Part shown: piece by piece, positions 11,876-22,825 of the stretch | Position numbering within the stretch: the first letter of the stretch is position 1 | Layout of the letters: each line of letters starts with the position of its first letter | Assembly (NCBI GenBank): GCA_963920635.1 | Contig: OY987308.1 | Location: 2,112,225 to 2,176,224, forward strand | Reading direction: 5' to 3' | DNA length: 64,000 nucleotides | DNA from: Pseudeuparius sepicola | Lineage: Eukaryota; Arthropoda; Insecta; Coleoptera; Anthribidae | The notes under the pieces: generated by a model | Told to the model about the DNA's origin: nothing | Database searches by the model: none | The model's input: the letters and a program-made list of their open reading frames with translations, nothing else | Made by a program: the position numbers and the translations under genes

Positions 11876-13131
11876 ATGCAGGGTGTCTCACGTATGTCCA
11901 AGGATCTATAAATGGGATGTAACTATTTGTCCGCAACCTTTAAAGCCTGCTTTGTCAAACCAACTAACTAACCACCGAGCCATTTTTATGACATATTTTT
12001 TAGGTCCTTAAAACCTTGAAAAATTTTCGGATTTTAGGATAAGTAATAAAGTTCCTAAAATGTCAGTCTTAAAATGTTTTTTTTCCGATAAATGCAGTAA
12101 AGTTAGTGACAGCATTGTGATTTATCTTGGGATAAAAAGGCACTGCCCTGCCATATTTACAAATAAAGAAACCTAACCCTTTTCAAATGTTGAAAAGTTT
12201 TTAAAGAGGTTGCAAATTTTCGGACATTTTGCACTCTAACCACTAAAATATTTTGTAAGGTGGCCATGAAATTGCCTAAACAAGATGCCAGGTGAATAGT
12301 AGGCCATGGAAATGTTTATGTTTGTTTCAGCCAGCTTGATAATATCAAGCCAGCCAATTTTGGAAACATGTGAGAACGGAGGTTCAAAATTTAATCCTGG
12401 TTCTACCCCAACTCGGTTTCACTCATCCCCTCAGTAAATTGAGCAATTGTTATCAACTGGCTGAAAACCGAAAACAATCCCCAGAGTTAAGTAAAGCGTA
12501 ATTAAATAGAATAAAGAATGCAAGGGTCCTATGCGAAAAAAGACTCATCGGTGGATTGGTTTATGAATTTGTGTGTAATGAAATTGGAAATAATTCTTTT
12601 CAAGCCATGCTGAAAACTGTCCTTGGGTTTTACAGAAAGCCTAGTATTTTTTGTATACTGTGTTCCATGATGATAAGTCATCTACTTTCAATGAGTTAAT
12701 AATACGTCAAAATGTCAGAACCAATTTAAAACAATCCTATTGGTTGTTCATTATCGAGTGTAAATGCTAACCCAATTTTCAGAACATTCACTGTTTATGA
12801 TTATATATAGTTATCGTTATTTATTTAAATATCTTCTTGTATTTCACTATAGTACATTCATAATCTAAAATGCAGACGTGTTTCATGCCATATAAATAAA
12901 ACCAATTAATAATCTAGGTATTTCTTTTCTGTGCTTTATATTATTTACTTTATCTGAAAAATAGTAATTGATAACTGTATATTATATGTGTATTAGTGGA
13001 CTTACCTTATAGCAATGTGCGTTATTTGTAAACCAGTTGTTGTAATATTTAGTAAAAATGTGCTGTGCTGAAGAGCACAAGAAATAGCATCTTATTCTAC
13101 AGAAAAACTCTAATTTTCCTTTCTTTTCCAG
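11876..13131 (+). repeat. 5' intronic flank of zinc-finger exon, copy 2
   Basis: Collinear with 7317-8573, with scattered substitutions and small indels. It ends with a pyrimidine-rich tract and acceptor (ctttcttttccag). No coding potential is conserved between the copies. Confidence 0.75.
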
Positions 13132-14395
13132 ATCGGACTGCGATATCGATTACAACGAAACTGCCAAACAGTCACTTCTGCACTATCAGGAAACTTGCAG
13201 TCAGCTTGAAGTCAATCAGCTCTCCCAAGGTACGAGTGATACAGCCTTAAGCGACACCTGTAGTAATGCTTCATCGATTCATCAATGCACATCTAGTAAA
13301 CTGAATAAAATTAGCCTCATAGGCTGCAAAGAAACATGCGAACCCGAGAGCCGCGTTAGTGATGAAGAGACATTGGATAAGCCTATTGCCAAATTTAATT
13401 GCATAAAGTGCTCGTTTAATTCTATTGCGCAGAGGAGCTTGTGGAACCATTACAAAATAAGTGGCCATGGCAAGAAATGGTCATTTCGGAAACGGGATAA
13501 GGCAGATGACAACTTCACCAAGCAGTATGATACCAAGAAGTGCTCGTTTAGCAAAAAGGGCAAGTTGAAGCCAAGTGAGAAGCAACATGAACTAGTTAAC
13601 CCCGACCCTAAGCCAAGTAGCACATTAGATACATTTAATTCAGAGTTGGGTCTACGAGGGAATTTAAAACGTCATTTTGATGCAACCCATGATAAGTCGC
13701 ATGCTCACAAATATACCTGCACAAAATGCTCATTTACCTCAATTTGGAAAGGAAGATTAAAAAGTCATTTTGATGCAATACATGATAAGTCACACGCTCG
13801 CAAATATACTTGTACAAAGTGCTCATACACCTCAACTCATAAACAAGATTTAAATCGTCATTTTAATGCAATCCACGATAAATCGCGTGCTCGCAAATAT
13901 ACCTGCACAAAATGCTCATTTACCTCAATTTGGAAAGGAAGTTTAAAAAGTCATTTTAATGCAATCCATGATAAGTCGCGTGCTCGCAAATATACTTGTA
14001 CAAAGTGCTCATACACCTCAACTCATAAACAGGATTTAAAACGTCATTTTAATGCAATCCATGATAAGTCACATGCTCGCAAATATACCTGCACAAAATG
14101 CTCATTTACCTCAATATGGAAAGAAAGTTTAAAAGGTCATTTTGATGCAATACATGATAAGTCACATGCTCGCAAATATACTTGTACAAAGTGCTCATAT
14201 ACTTCAACTCGGAAAAGGAATTTAAAACGCCATTTTAATGCAATCCATGATAAATCGCGTACTCTCAAATATACCTGTACAGAGTGCTCATTTACCTCAA
14301 CTCAGAAAGGGAATTTAAAACATCATTTTGATGCAATCCATGTTGATAAGTCGCATGCTTCAAAGTATAATGTACAAAGTTCTCATTTGCGTTAA
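13132..14395 (+). CDS. C2H2 zinc-finger terminal exon, family I, copy 2
   Basis: The same architecture as copy 1, in the same phase after AG: TCG GAC TGC GAT. The frame is open from the acceptor to 14395 (420 codons) without an obvious initiating ATG. It begins SDCDIDYNET, then an acidic stretch, a first finger (FNCIKCSFNS), a linker, a half finger created by a deletion (GNLKRHFDATH lacks its cysteines), and seven complete fingers with D-K-S-x-A linkers. Helix positions that usually contact DNA (-1, 2, 3, 6) vary among fingers while the scaffold is nearly fixed. It ends SKYNVQSSHLR. The shorter array compared with copy 1 and with 46032-43134 points to gain and loss of fingers by unequal exchange. 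Confidence 0.8.
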
Positions 14396-15371
14396 CTTAA
14401 ATTTTGATGCATTTGATAAGTTGTCAATCGTCAGGTGAGGTAGAACTGCACAAAGTGCTTGGAAGCCAAGCTATGCTATCTTAAACATCGCATTGTGGGG
14501 ATTCTAACAACAAAAAGGACATAATAGCTCTGTCTTCTTAAAACTATATCCATGCTGATAACTTCCATTCCATTTAAAACCACTCCATAGGTATAATAGG
14601 AATAAATTAATTTTTCCCGCTGCTTACAGTCTTTTAAAAAGTTGTAGTGCACGTTTAGCACATCTTTGTTAGGTTATATAATGAAATTGAATCAGTTTAT
14701 AGATCTAAAATTTTTAATTAGGCATTTTGATTAATTGTAGTTATACGCGAGTTTTTAAATTTAGCAGAATATCTGATGGAATGCATTAAGTCAATCACCA
14801 GGTCTTTGAAGTTTCTCAGCAAACTTTTTCGTATAACACCAGTTGTTAAATTTTTTAGCACAAGAAAATCAAAGTAGGTCTTGGCTTTTGAAATTTTGCA
14901 CATCTACTTAGTTTTTTATCATGATCAAGTTCCTCTTCATAATATTTTGTCGTAATCGTACAAAAAGAATACTTTACTGGTGCAAAAAATTATAAAAAAA
15001 AAATTAAAAATTATTTTTTTTTTGTACCCGTAAATTGCCCTTTTTGTAGGTTTTACAATGAAATGTTTTTGAGGAAAGTTGTTCAGAATTAAAAACTGAG
15101 TAATTGTGCAAAACTTCAAAAGCCTTGATCTGCTTTGTTTTCTTCTGCTTAGAAATTTAAAATGCACAAAAATGAATTTTTCAAAAAGGGAACATTTTTC
15201 GAAAAAAATAAAGAATAGTTTTTTCCTTAGAATTGATCGGGAAATTTAGTGAAGCCAAAAAAAGAATACTTTTCCAGTAGCGTATCATTTTTGGGGATTT
15301 CTTCCGCTGTATTGATGGCGGGAGTTCATTATAAAAACTAGCACACGCAAACATGGGGCTACCCTCCGTCA
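14396..15371. repeat. 3' flank of zinc-finger unit, copy 2
   Basis: Collinear with 10261-11261. It includes an AATAAA near 14602 and ends with the 'gtcagaggaagtc' junction that begins the next R segment. The distance from 11262 to 15372 is 4110 bases, the length of the duplicated unit. Confidence 0.75.
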
Positions 15372-15399
15372 GAGGAAGTCTATGTATCGGAATATTCAA
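15181..15399 (-). pseudogene. Non-LTR retrotransposon C-terminal fragment, copy 2
   Basis: Nearly identical to the fragment at 11070-11288 (HRLPLTEGSPMFACASFYNE), carried along by the unit duplication. It has no catalytic part. Confidence 0.65.
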
Positions 15400-15986
15400 G
15401 TTTGACGAAAAATAAAAGAATACGAAACAAAAATTGAACTTTGACGCCCTGCATAACGAAAACTGTTAGGATCTCGATACATGTTCATATGAAAAAATCT
15501 ACGTATTTTATGGCCAAAAGAAAATGAATTGAGCGAGTCTTTTGTTCTGTCATTGAGTTCTTATTATAATGTTGTGTTTACTCTTTTTAATGTTTTTCTT
15601 TTCTTGGTTACTGTACTGTATTTTGTACACTTTAAATATAGTATTATTATTATTTTATGTTCTTCTATAGTTGGTAATAAAGACATATTTAATTTGCTCT
15701 TTATTTTAAATTATAACACGTCCATCGGATTTAGTTTTTTGTTCAGTGTTTATAAACACTTAAATTCCAGGAGAGTTATTCTAAAAAAATGTACTTTATT
15801 CTGTGTATTCAAATTAATCTTGATTTCAGAGAGATGCAGCACTGGAGTATATGGTTTGGCTACAATTATCCACAATTTCTTTACTTTGACAAATACATGA
15901 ATTAATTTTGGAAGTATTTGGAAGACAATGATGTTTATGTTTTTCCCATTTATTCTGCATTTTTTATATTGAATACAATATACATA
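15372..15986. repeat. Duplicated unit segment R, copy 3
   Basis: The start of a third unit. Homology stops at the element beginning at 15987, so the rest of this unit is missing or displaced. The block near 17209-17234 resembles 10668-10693 and could be a displaced piece. Confidence 0.7.
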
Positions 15987-16778
15987 CAGGGTGTCTACTT
16001 TTAAGTGTATACAAATAAAAAATGTATTTTGTGAGATATTTTCAAAAACCTTTTTTTGTTCGAAAGGCCTTCAAAAACCGCTTCTTTTGAACTTCCTGCC
16101 ATTTTCAAAATGCAAATCCAAAATCCCAAAAATATATAGGGAGTTCCATTATGCAGGGTGTCAAAGTTGAGCAAAATAGGAATTTTAAAGGCAGTAATTT
16201 TCGATTAATTTACGAAAAACACACTTTTCACCCATAAAATGCGGGGTTTGCTTAACGCTTGGAAAATCATATTAGCCGTGGACGTTGAAAAGACAATCGC
16301 GGCTGAGGAAATGTTACTTGGTTTATAAATTATTGTCAACAATAATGCCGGTGTGCTTAAATTACACAAACGAAGATTATTTAAATTTGTTTATTATCTT
16401 CGGAGAATGCAACAAAATAATATCAAGATCGTGCGATACATAATCTTCGTTTGTGTAATTTAAGCACGCCGGCATTATTGTTGACAATAATTTATAAACC
16501 AAGTGACATTTCCTCAGCCGCGATTGTCTTTTCAACGTCCACGGCTAATATGATTTTGCAAGCGTTAAGCAAACCCCACATTTTATGGGCGAAAAGTGGG
16601 TTTTTCGTAAATTAATCGAAAATTACTGCATTTAGGTATAGGAAACCTTACACAAAGTGTTCATCATTTTTAGTGGTGAATAAGATCGCATTAAAAAAAA
16701 TGGGGGTTTCCATTTGAAAATTTCGAGATTTAAGCACATTTTGAATGTAATTTTTATTCATATTTTGTGAACACCCTG
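15987..16778. mobile_element. CAGGGTGT-ended element with internal palindrome
   Basis: The ends are CAGGGTGTctac on the left and gtgaACACCCTG on the right, each next to TA. Internally, 16190-16375 pairs with 16445-16635 ('cgtggacgttgaaaagacaa' and its inverse), forming a long hairpin. No transposase is visible. It sits at the same target position as the different element at 5973 in copy 1. Confidence 0.65.
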
Positions 16779-17951
16779 TATAAGAACGGATTTATTTCTC
16801 AGCAGAGATCACTAGGTCGGGGCTTCTGTTACACAATGCCAAAAATTCGTTTTGAAATTTCGCGGTTTCCTCGTATAAATTGTTAATTGACTTTAGGTCT
16901 GCACCTGTAATTTTTTTCAGAAAAATGCAAATATCTCAAAAACGGTTGGATTTAGACATAGGACATGTTGCATGTTTTTGTTCCAAAATGATGCCTAGAA
17001 TCCAAAAATGCGATAATATACAGGGTGTTCCATTTGAGATAAGAGAGTTGATATCGACTTCCGGTATAACCGGAAGTGCCAGATTCACCAAAATATTTTA
17101 GTTGAGCAGCGCCCATCAGCATTGGTGAGGTGCCAAATTTCCAGAATTTTCCTACTTTTAGTTTTCCATATATAGATCGACGCAGTTCGAGGTGGGCCAC
17201 CCTGTCTGTGATGGAATCCATCAAGCCAATCACAAGTGCTGAACGGGCCAATCATATTGCATTGGTGGATTCCATCGTGAAAATTGCGAAATATGGAGAG
17301 TAGGGAGGATTCTTTTTATAATGGGGTCCCTTTAACTAGTTAAGAATAAACACCATTGTAAATCTGATTAAAATTAGATTATAAAACAATCCTGGTTGTT
17401 GCCAGGAATGACATATTATACAGTGTGTCCACATATGGACTTAACTATACTTGTAGAAAAATTTTCTTGAAATCGGCAGTGAAGTGTCTCAAAGTCGTCA
17501 TTAAAAGCTCAGAAATCGGCACTGAAGTAGCCCGTTATTGTACGATTTTTTCAACAAGTAAGCCTTGGCAAGACGTAAACATCAAACGTCAGATGCGGAG
17601 CCATCGCCCGTCATAAGTGACCAAATATTCAAAACCCGGCCAATAAATCCTATTTAACTTTTCGTACACATTGCGAAATTGTTACCTATAGCACAAAGTA
17701 GGCCTAGAATCATTAAATTTTGTCATCGTGTGCAGTTTTCCATTCTGAGGAAGTTTTCTTAATACAGTTTTGTCGTACTATTTATAAAAAACATTTAATT
17801 GACAAAAAAAAAACAACAACGTCAAAATAGGTCTGACGCTTTAAAATTTTGTACTTACCATGATGAACAAATTTTCTACAACTAGAGGTAGTTTACTCTT
17901 ATGCTAATTAACGTTTCTTCAATTTTCTGGTCACCTATATATAATTTAACG
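16779..17951. other. Repeat-derived DNA, no gene recognised
   Basis: Contains two further CAGGGTGTTCC or CAGTGTGTCC-like ends (17022, 17420) and scattered short inverted matches, but no complete element. The block 17340-17405 is an inverted match to 40325-40410 ('aacaatcctggttgttg'), so it belonged to the flank shared with the 40-kb region before the Penelope-like pair was inserted. Confidence 0.5.
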
Positions 17952-18139
17952 TGTTGAAAATTCACAGGGATAGGACATAAATAAATAAATGCAACCTTTT
18001 AAAACAATTGCCGACGTTTCGTCAATATATTTTGACTTTTTCAAGGCTAAAAAGAAAAACACAATGTCGTAAGAACTACAGAAAAAAGACGAAATACAAT
18101 ACAAACCGAACAAGAAAGTAAAAAACTCACCAAGTTAAA

Positions 18140-18928
18140 TCAGTTGAATATTATAGCACTTATGAAAACATTGTTAAAGACCATATAGACAATTGAAAGA
18201 CACATTGTTACCGTAAATGCACACGTTATAAATAAATAAAGCGAAAATGGAACCACACACTCGAGCAGGAAAGGTAGAATGAGGATAGTTTCTTTAAATT
18301 GAATGGGTAAAAAAAAAATTAATACAATTGGTACGTTCATATACACAATGTGTCCGCATGTGAGTGGCGATCTCACCTCAAATATTAGTTCGTTATTCTC
18401 GGGTTTTTTTTTGTATAAATCCAACAAATTACTATATACTAAGCTCAAATTTTGTGTATCCGTTCTACAGTTTACAGTCTCATTAAGTCTAATATGTATC
18501 ATCTCGCTAACATTTCTCTTAAACCAGTTTGTTTCTCTATCTAAAATATTGGCATTGTCATAGTCAAATAGATGGCCCTCCTCAAAATGATGTGCTGCCA
18601 GAGCTGTTTTTTCTTTTTTATTTTTGAATTTGTCATTACAGTCATATTTGTGCTGTTTTATTCTGGTCTTCAAATGTTGTTTAGTTTGACCCACGTAGGA
18701 CTTTGAACACTCACTGCATGGTATTGTATAAACGATATTAGAACATTCACCTTTAGGAGTTTTGTCCTTGAGTCGTGAGAATAATGAATTCGTGGTTTTT
18801 GTATTATAATATGCTAGTTGGGTTGATTTTGACATATTTCTAATCATGTGAGCAATTTTGTGAGAAAGACCCGGAATGAAAGGAATTTTGAATTTTTCAT
18901 TCCGGGTCTTTCTCACAAAATTGCTCAC
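18140..18928 (-). CDS. GIY-YIG endonuclease C-terminus of Penelope-like element
   Basis: A 262-codon frame. The N-terminal part has FIPGLSHKIAHMIRN, then the GIY-YIG core: IVYTIPCSECSKSYVGQT followed by LKTRIKQHK (the conserved arginine) and HHFEEGHLFD, with C-x2-C and H-H residues typical of the zinc-binding variant in Penelope-like elements. This domain would nick DNA to start reverse transcription. The last 80 or so residues are hydrophobic and probably read into the 3' region. The copy lacks the upstream polymerase, so it is not a functional element by itself, but this frame is uninterrupted. Confidence 0.8.
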   Translation of the reverse strand: MSNFVRKTRNEKFKIPFIPGLSHKIAHMIRNMSKSTQLAYYNTKTTNSLFSRLKDKTPKGECSNIVYTIPCSECSKSYVGQTKQHLKTRIKQHKYDCNDKFKNKKEKTALAAHHFEEGHLFDYDNANILDRETNWFKRNVSEMIHIRLNETVNCRTDTQNLSLVYSNLLDLYKKKPENNELIFEVRSPLTCGHIVYMNVPIVLIFFLPIQFKETILILPFLLECVVPFSLYLFITCAFTVTMCLSIVYMVFNNVFISAIIFN

Positions 18929-19360
18929 ATGATTAGAAATATGTCAAAATCAACCCAACTAGCATATTATAATACAAAAACCACGAATTCATTATTCTCA
19001 CGACTCAAGGACAAAACTCCTAAAGGTGAATGTTCTAATATCGTTTATACAATACCATGCAGTGAGTGTTCAAAGTCCTACGTGGGTCAAACTAAACAAC
19101 ATTTGAAGACCAGAATAAAACAGCACAAATATGACTGTAATGACAAATTCAAAAATAAAAAAGAAAAACAGCTCTGGCAGCACATCATTTTGAGGAGGGC
19201 CATCTATTTGACTATGACAATGCCAATATTTTAGATAGAGAAAAAAACTGGTTTAAGAGAAATGTTAGCGAGATGATACATATTAGACTTAATGAGACTG
19301 TAAACTGTAGAACGGATACACAAAATTTGAGCTTAGTATATAGTAATTTGTTGGATTTAT
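18848..19360 (+). pseudogene. GIY-YIG endonuclease, inverted partner copy, frameshifted
   Basis: The mirror copy of the minus-strand frame, with the same core IVYTIPCSECSKSYVGQT. One A is missing in the run before CAGCTCTGGC (near 19170), so the frame breaks after KNKKEK, and the sequence matching LAAHHFEEGH follows in another frame. Confidence 0.8.
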
Positions 19361-19818
19361 AAAAAAAAAAAACGAGAATAACGAACTAATATTTGAGGTG
19401 AGATCGCCACTCACATGCGGACACACTGTGTATATGAACGTACCAATTGTATTATTTTTTTTCCCATTCAATTTAAAGAAACTATCCTCATTCTACCTTT
19501 CCTGCTCGAGTGTGTGGTTCCATTTTCGCTTTATTTATTTATAACGTGTGCATTTACGGTAACAATGTGTCTTTCAATTGTCTATATGGTCTTTAACAAT
19601 GTTTTCATAAGTGCTATAATATTCAACTGATTTAACTTGGTGAGTTTTTTACTTTCTTGTTCGGTTTGTATTGTATTTCGTCTTTTTTATGTAGTTCTTA
19701 CGACATTGTGTTTTTCTTTTTAGCCTTGAAAAAGTCAAAATATATTGACGCAACGTCGGCAATTGTTTTAAAAGGTTGCATTTATTTATTTATGTCCTAT
19801 CCCTGTGAATTTTCAACA

Positions 19819-20440
19819 TGAACACTGAAGGACGTGAAACAACTAACAATATAATTTAACTTTTTCCATGCGAATCTTATTTTAAGGGCAAGCAGACTTT
19901 TTGCCAAGAATGCCTTTTTGTCAAAAAATTTAAAATCCTGTAGCAAAGCAAAATGTTGCAGGTTTATAATGTACCTGCTCTGATCTATTGTAGACATCTA
20001 CTTCAAGTATCAATAAAAAAACAAAATCTGCCTGTCTACTACTTTTATTTCCCTAAACTTCTACTTATTTTATCCTGTGCTTTCTATCTTTTGTTTAAAA
20101 AATAATGGACAAATTTATATTTGTATATTATGTGTATTAGTGCTACCTACTTTATAGCAAGCTAGTCAAGAAATAGGTTGAGAATTTTTGTAAATTTAAG
20201 TTTTTTTATTCAAATAGTTGGTGAATTTCTTTTCTAACTTCGCCTAGCTGCCCAAAATTGCCATTGCGACATTTTTTATTCTTACGTTTTTTCTGTGGGG
20301 CACACAATAATAAAAAATCGCAGTGGTAGCAGAGCTGGGCAGATCTATTTAAAAAAGATCGTTTTAAAGATCTAAGATCGTTTTAGAGATCTGAGATCGT
20401 TTTAAAGATTTTTTTATTTTCAATTTTATTTTGTGCTTTT
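19819..20440. repeat. Orphan upstream flank of a zinc-finger unit
   Basis: 19826-20060 is an inverted match to about 40130-40260 ('tacttcaagtatcaataaaa', 'tgcctgtctactacttttat'). 20080-20170 matches the intron of copy 1 (8370-8470, 'gtattagtgctacctacttt'), but no finger exon follows. Bases 20335-20410 carry a cluster of AGATC/GATCT repeats able to fold back. 20215-20320 resembles 32740-32830. Confidence 0.6.
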
Positions 20441-20814
20441 TAGTACCTGTATTTGATTCCCATATCAGGAGGGTGGTAAAGACATTTAGTCCGCCATCTT
20501 GGGACAGCCGCCATATTGGATTTCGTATGAATTAAGTCATTCACCTTATTGTTTTCTACCCGTCGTGCCTTTTCAGTTGATAGAGAAATGGAGTAGGATT
20601 TCTCTGGTTGATACACATGTTGGGTATCAAATAGGTAATCCGCCATCTTGGAGCGGCGGCCATATTGAATTTAGTGTGATGTCACTAACTTTATTGTTTT
20701 CTACTTCTCAAGCCCTTTCGTTTCATACCCATAATATTAGCCGCGGCCATTTTGAAAGTATTACAATATTGAGTGTTGCATATTGTATTGTTGTTCCGTC
20801 TACAATCTGCCGGC
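20441..20814. repeat. Dispersed repeat with CCGCCATCTTGG-type motifs
   Basis: Three diverged direct copies of a block with 'ccgccatcttgg', 'ccgccatattgga' and 'gcggccattttgaa' spaced 120-170 bases apart, separated by 'ttattgttttctac'. It looks like an interspersed repeat built of internal repeats. Reading frames here are by-products of the repeat. Confidence 0.5.
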
Positions 20815-21770
20815 CAGAAGTGACCACCCCTGTAAAATTTTTATTTATAGCTCGATTTTCATAAACTTTTTTTTGTTGGATAGAGCTTCAAACATCGCAT
20901 CAAACACATAATTCAGGTGCCTGGTGCGTTAAAGTCATGGCCCACTGAGACGGTGTTTTAGTGCTGAAATTTCGAGAAGTACTATTAGGGATTCTTTTAG
21001 AGGAAAATTAATGCCAGATTCTTATTCAGCATTGTTCGAAACCCAAACGTACCAATTTGCATTGCCGTAGCTCTACAGGGAGTTTCAAAATTTTTATTGC
21101 CACACTTAAGGGCTGACCACCCCCGTAAAATTTTTATTTATAGCTCAATTTTCATAAACTTTTTTTGTTGGGTAGAGCTTTAAAAATGGTATTAAATGCA
21201 TAATTCAGGTGCCTCGTGCGTTAAATTCATGGCTTACTGAGGTGGTGTTTTGTGCTGAAATTTCGAGAAGTACTATTAAGGATTGTTACTAATAGTACTT
21301 CTCGAAATTTCAGCACTAAAACTTTGTCTCAATGGGCAATGAATGTAACGCACGAGGCACCTGAATTATGCATTTAATGCCATTATTGAAGCTCTATCCA
21401 ACAAAAAAACGTTTATGAAATCGAGCTAAAATAAAAATTTTACTGGGGTACACTAATTAAGTGGGGCACTAAAAATTTTGAAACACTCTGTAGAGCTATG
21501 GTAATGCAAATTGGTACGTTTGGGTTTCGAACAACGCTGAATAAAAATCCGACATTGATTTTCCTCTAAAAAAATCCCTAATAGTACTTTTAGAAACACT
21601 AAAACACAGTCTCAGTGGGCCATGAATTTAAAGCACAAGGTACCTGAATTATACATTTAATGCCATTTTTGAAGCTCTATCCAACAAAAAAAAAGATTAT
21701 GGAAATCGAGCCATAAATAAAAATTGTACAGGGGTGGTCAGTCCTTAAGTGGGACACACTGTATATTTTT
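20815..21770. mobile_element. Four-armed palindromic element
   Basis: One block of about 180 bases is present four times: two direct copies (near 20818-21000 and 21110-21290) and two inverted copies (21297-21470 and 21595-21770), arranged symmetrically around 21293. Marker words are 'ttcgagaagtactatta', 'caggtgcctcgtgcgtt' and 'tgttggatagagctt'. The outer ends read 'tgaccaccc' and 'gtggtcag'. No coding sequence. It could be a fold-back element that inserted into, or recombined with, a copy of itself. Confidence 0.75.
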
Positions 21771-22825
21771 TCCGGTAAGGCTTTTCCATGTAGGTTTGTT
21801 TACTTTTTTTAGTTCTCAGTACCGTACCTTTCTGTACCAGTTATATAAATATATTACTAAGATGGATGAGGTGTATTAAATTTAAGGTTTTTTATTTATA
21901 TAGGTAGGTATAAAAACTGGGCAAAGTGTCTTCAAAATGGCGCGAGACAAAATTAGTCTGTTTGCGTCGCGCAGCGTGCCACACATTCTCCCCACCTCCA
22001 TATCTCTGTGCAGAGCAACAGAAGCGCATGCGCATAAAGAAGTTTTACCAAAGATCATAAATATAATGATCTTTGGTTTTACTAAGTTTTAATTTCTAAC
22101 CTTCACCTATTAGGGCACAATAAGGGGCGAATGCCTCCTTCTTCTTCCGTACAGCAGCGCCCATCTCGCAAATTCCCCTTCTTTTTGTATACGTCCCATT
22201 TACTCCGAGCAAATTTCTGAACGCACTTCATAGAATATTGTTGACAGTTACAGTTTGCAACACAAAAAGGTTGTTGTCAAATCTCAAAATAATATTTGTT
22301 TTTGTAAGGCTCAGTTGTAAGGACTAACTTAACCTAACTATTTTTTAATCTGTGGCACGGATTCATATAAAATACAATATTTTATATGCACGGATTTCCA
22401 CCGTAGAGCATATAAAATATTTGTATTTTATATGCCGTAGAGTAATTTTAATCTGGGTAATTAATTATATCACTATTTGATTCTGATTTGAATTAAGAAA
22501 TAGGACGTGTTTCTTTAAAATTCATATTTATATTTATTATTCATTATAGTTTCAGTTAAAATAATAAAATTCATTGTTGCTCTACTGAGTTATAGACAGC
22601 GGGGATGGAACAAGGTTAGTTTGGAAGAAATAATCAACACTAGGCTGTGTAATCAACATCAACACTTCACGATATTTTAATATCTGACACGGCGGTATGT
22701 GCCAGTGTGTGTGCTGTTTCAGCTGTGCGGCTGGCGGCTCTTCCCCGATGGCCAAAACTGAAAGTTTGGCGGTAATAATCCATTGGTAAGTAATTTTGTA
22801 ATTTAAATTATACGTCCGACGTATA
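21771..22825. other. No gene recognised; small palindromes
   Basis: 22350-22430 holds two adjacent hairpins sharing 'catataaaata' words. Bases 22045-22075 repeat 'gatcataaatataatgatc' as a short palindrome. Otherwise I see only AT-rich sequence and short unsupported reading frames. Confidence 0.4.

Larger units (their letters stand above)
17952..19818. mobile_element. Head-to-head pair of Penelope-like elements (palindrome)
   Basis: Two copies of one element point outwards from a centre near 18885 and pair over about 930 bases per arm. Each ends in the same tail with 'ttgacgaaacgtcggcaatt' (minus copy) or the variant 'gacgcaacgtcgg' (plus copy). Each encodes a GIY-YIG endonuclease. The reverse transcriptase is absent, so both copies are 5'-truncated. 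Inverted pairs of this kind are known for Penelope-like elements. Confidence 0.85.

Noticed and set aside
15529..15900. Hydrophobic reading frame of about 123 codons repeated in three segment R copies (also 5521 and 11418)
   Set aside because: It opens at TTG with no ATG in context, is T-rich and low in complexity, is truncated in copy 1, and lies in repeat DNA; its persistence is explained by the unit duplication.
18303..18563. Plus-strand frame over the minus GIY-YIG gene
   Set aside because: Antisense shadow of the endonuclease frame, with no motif.
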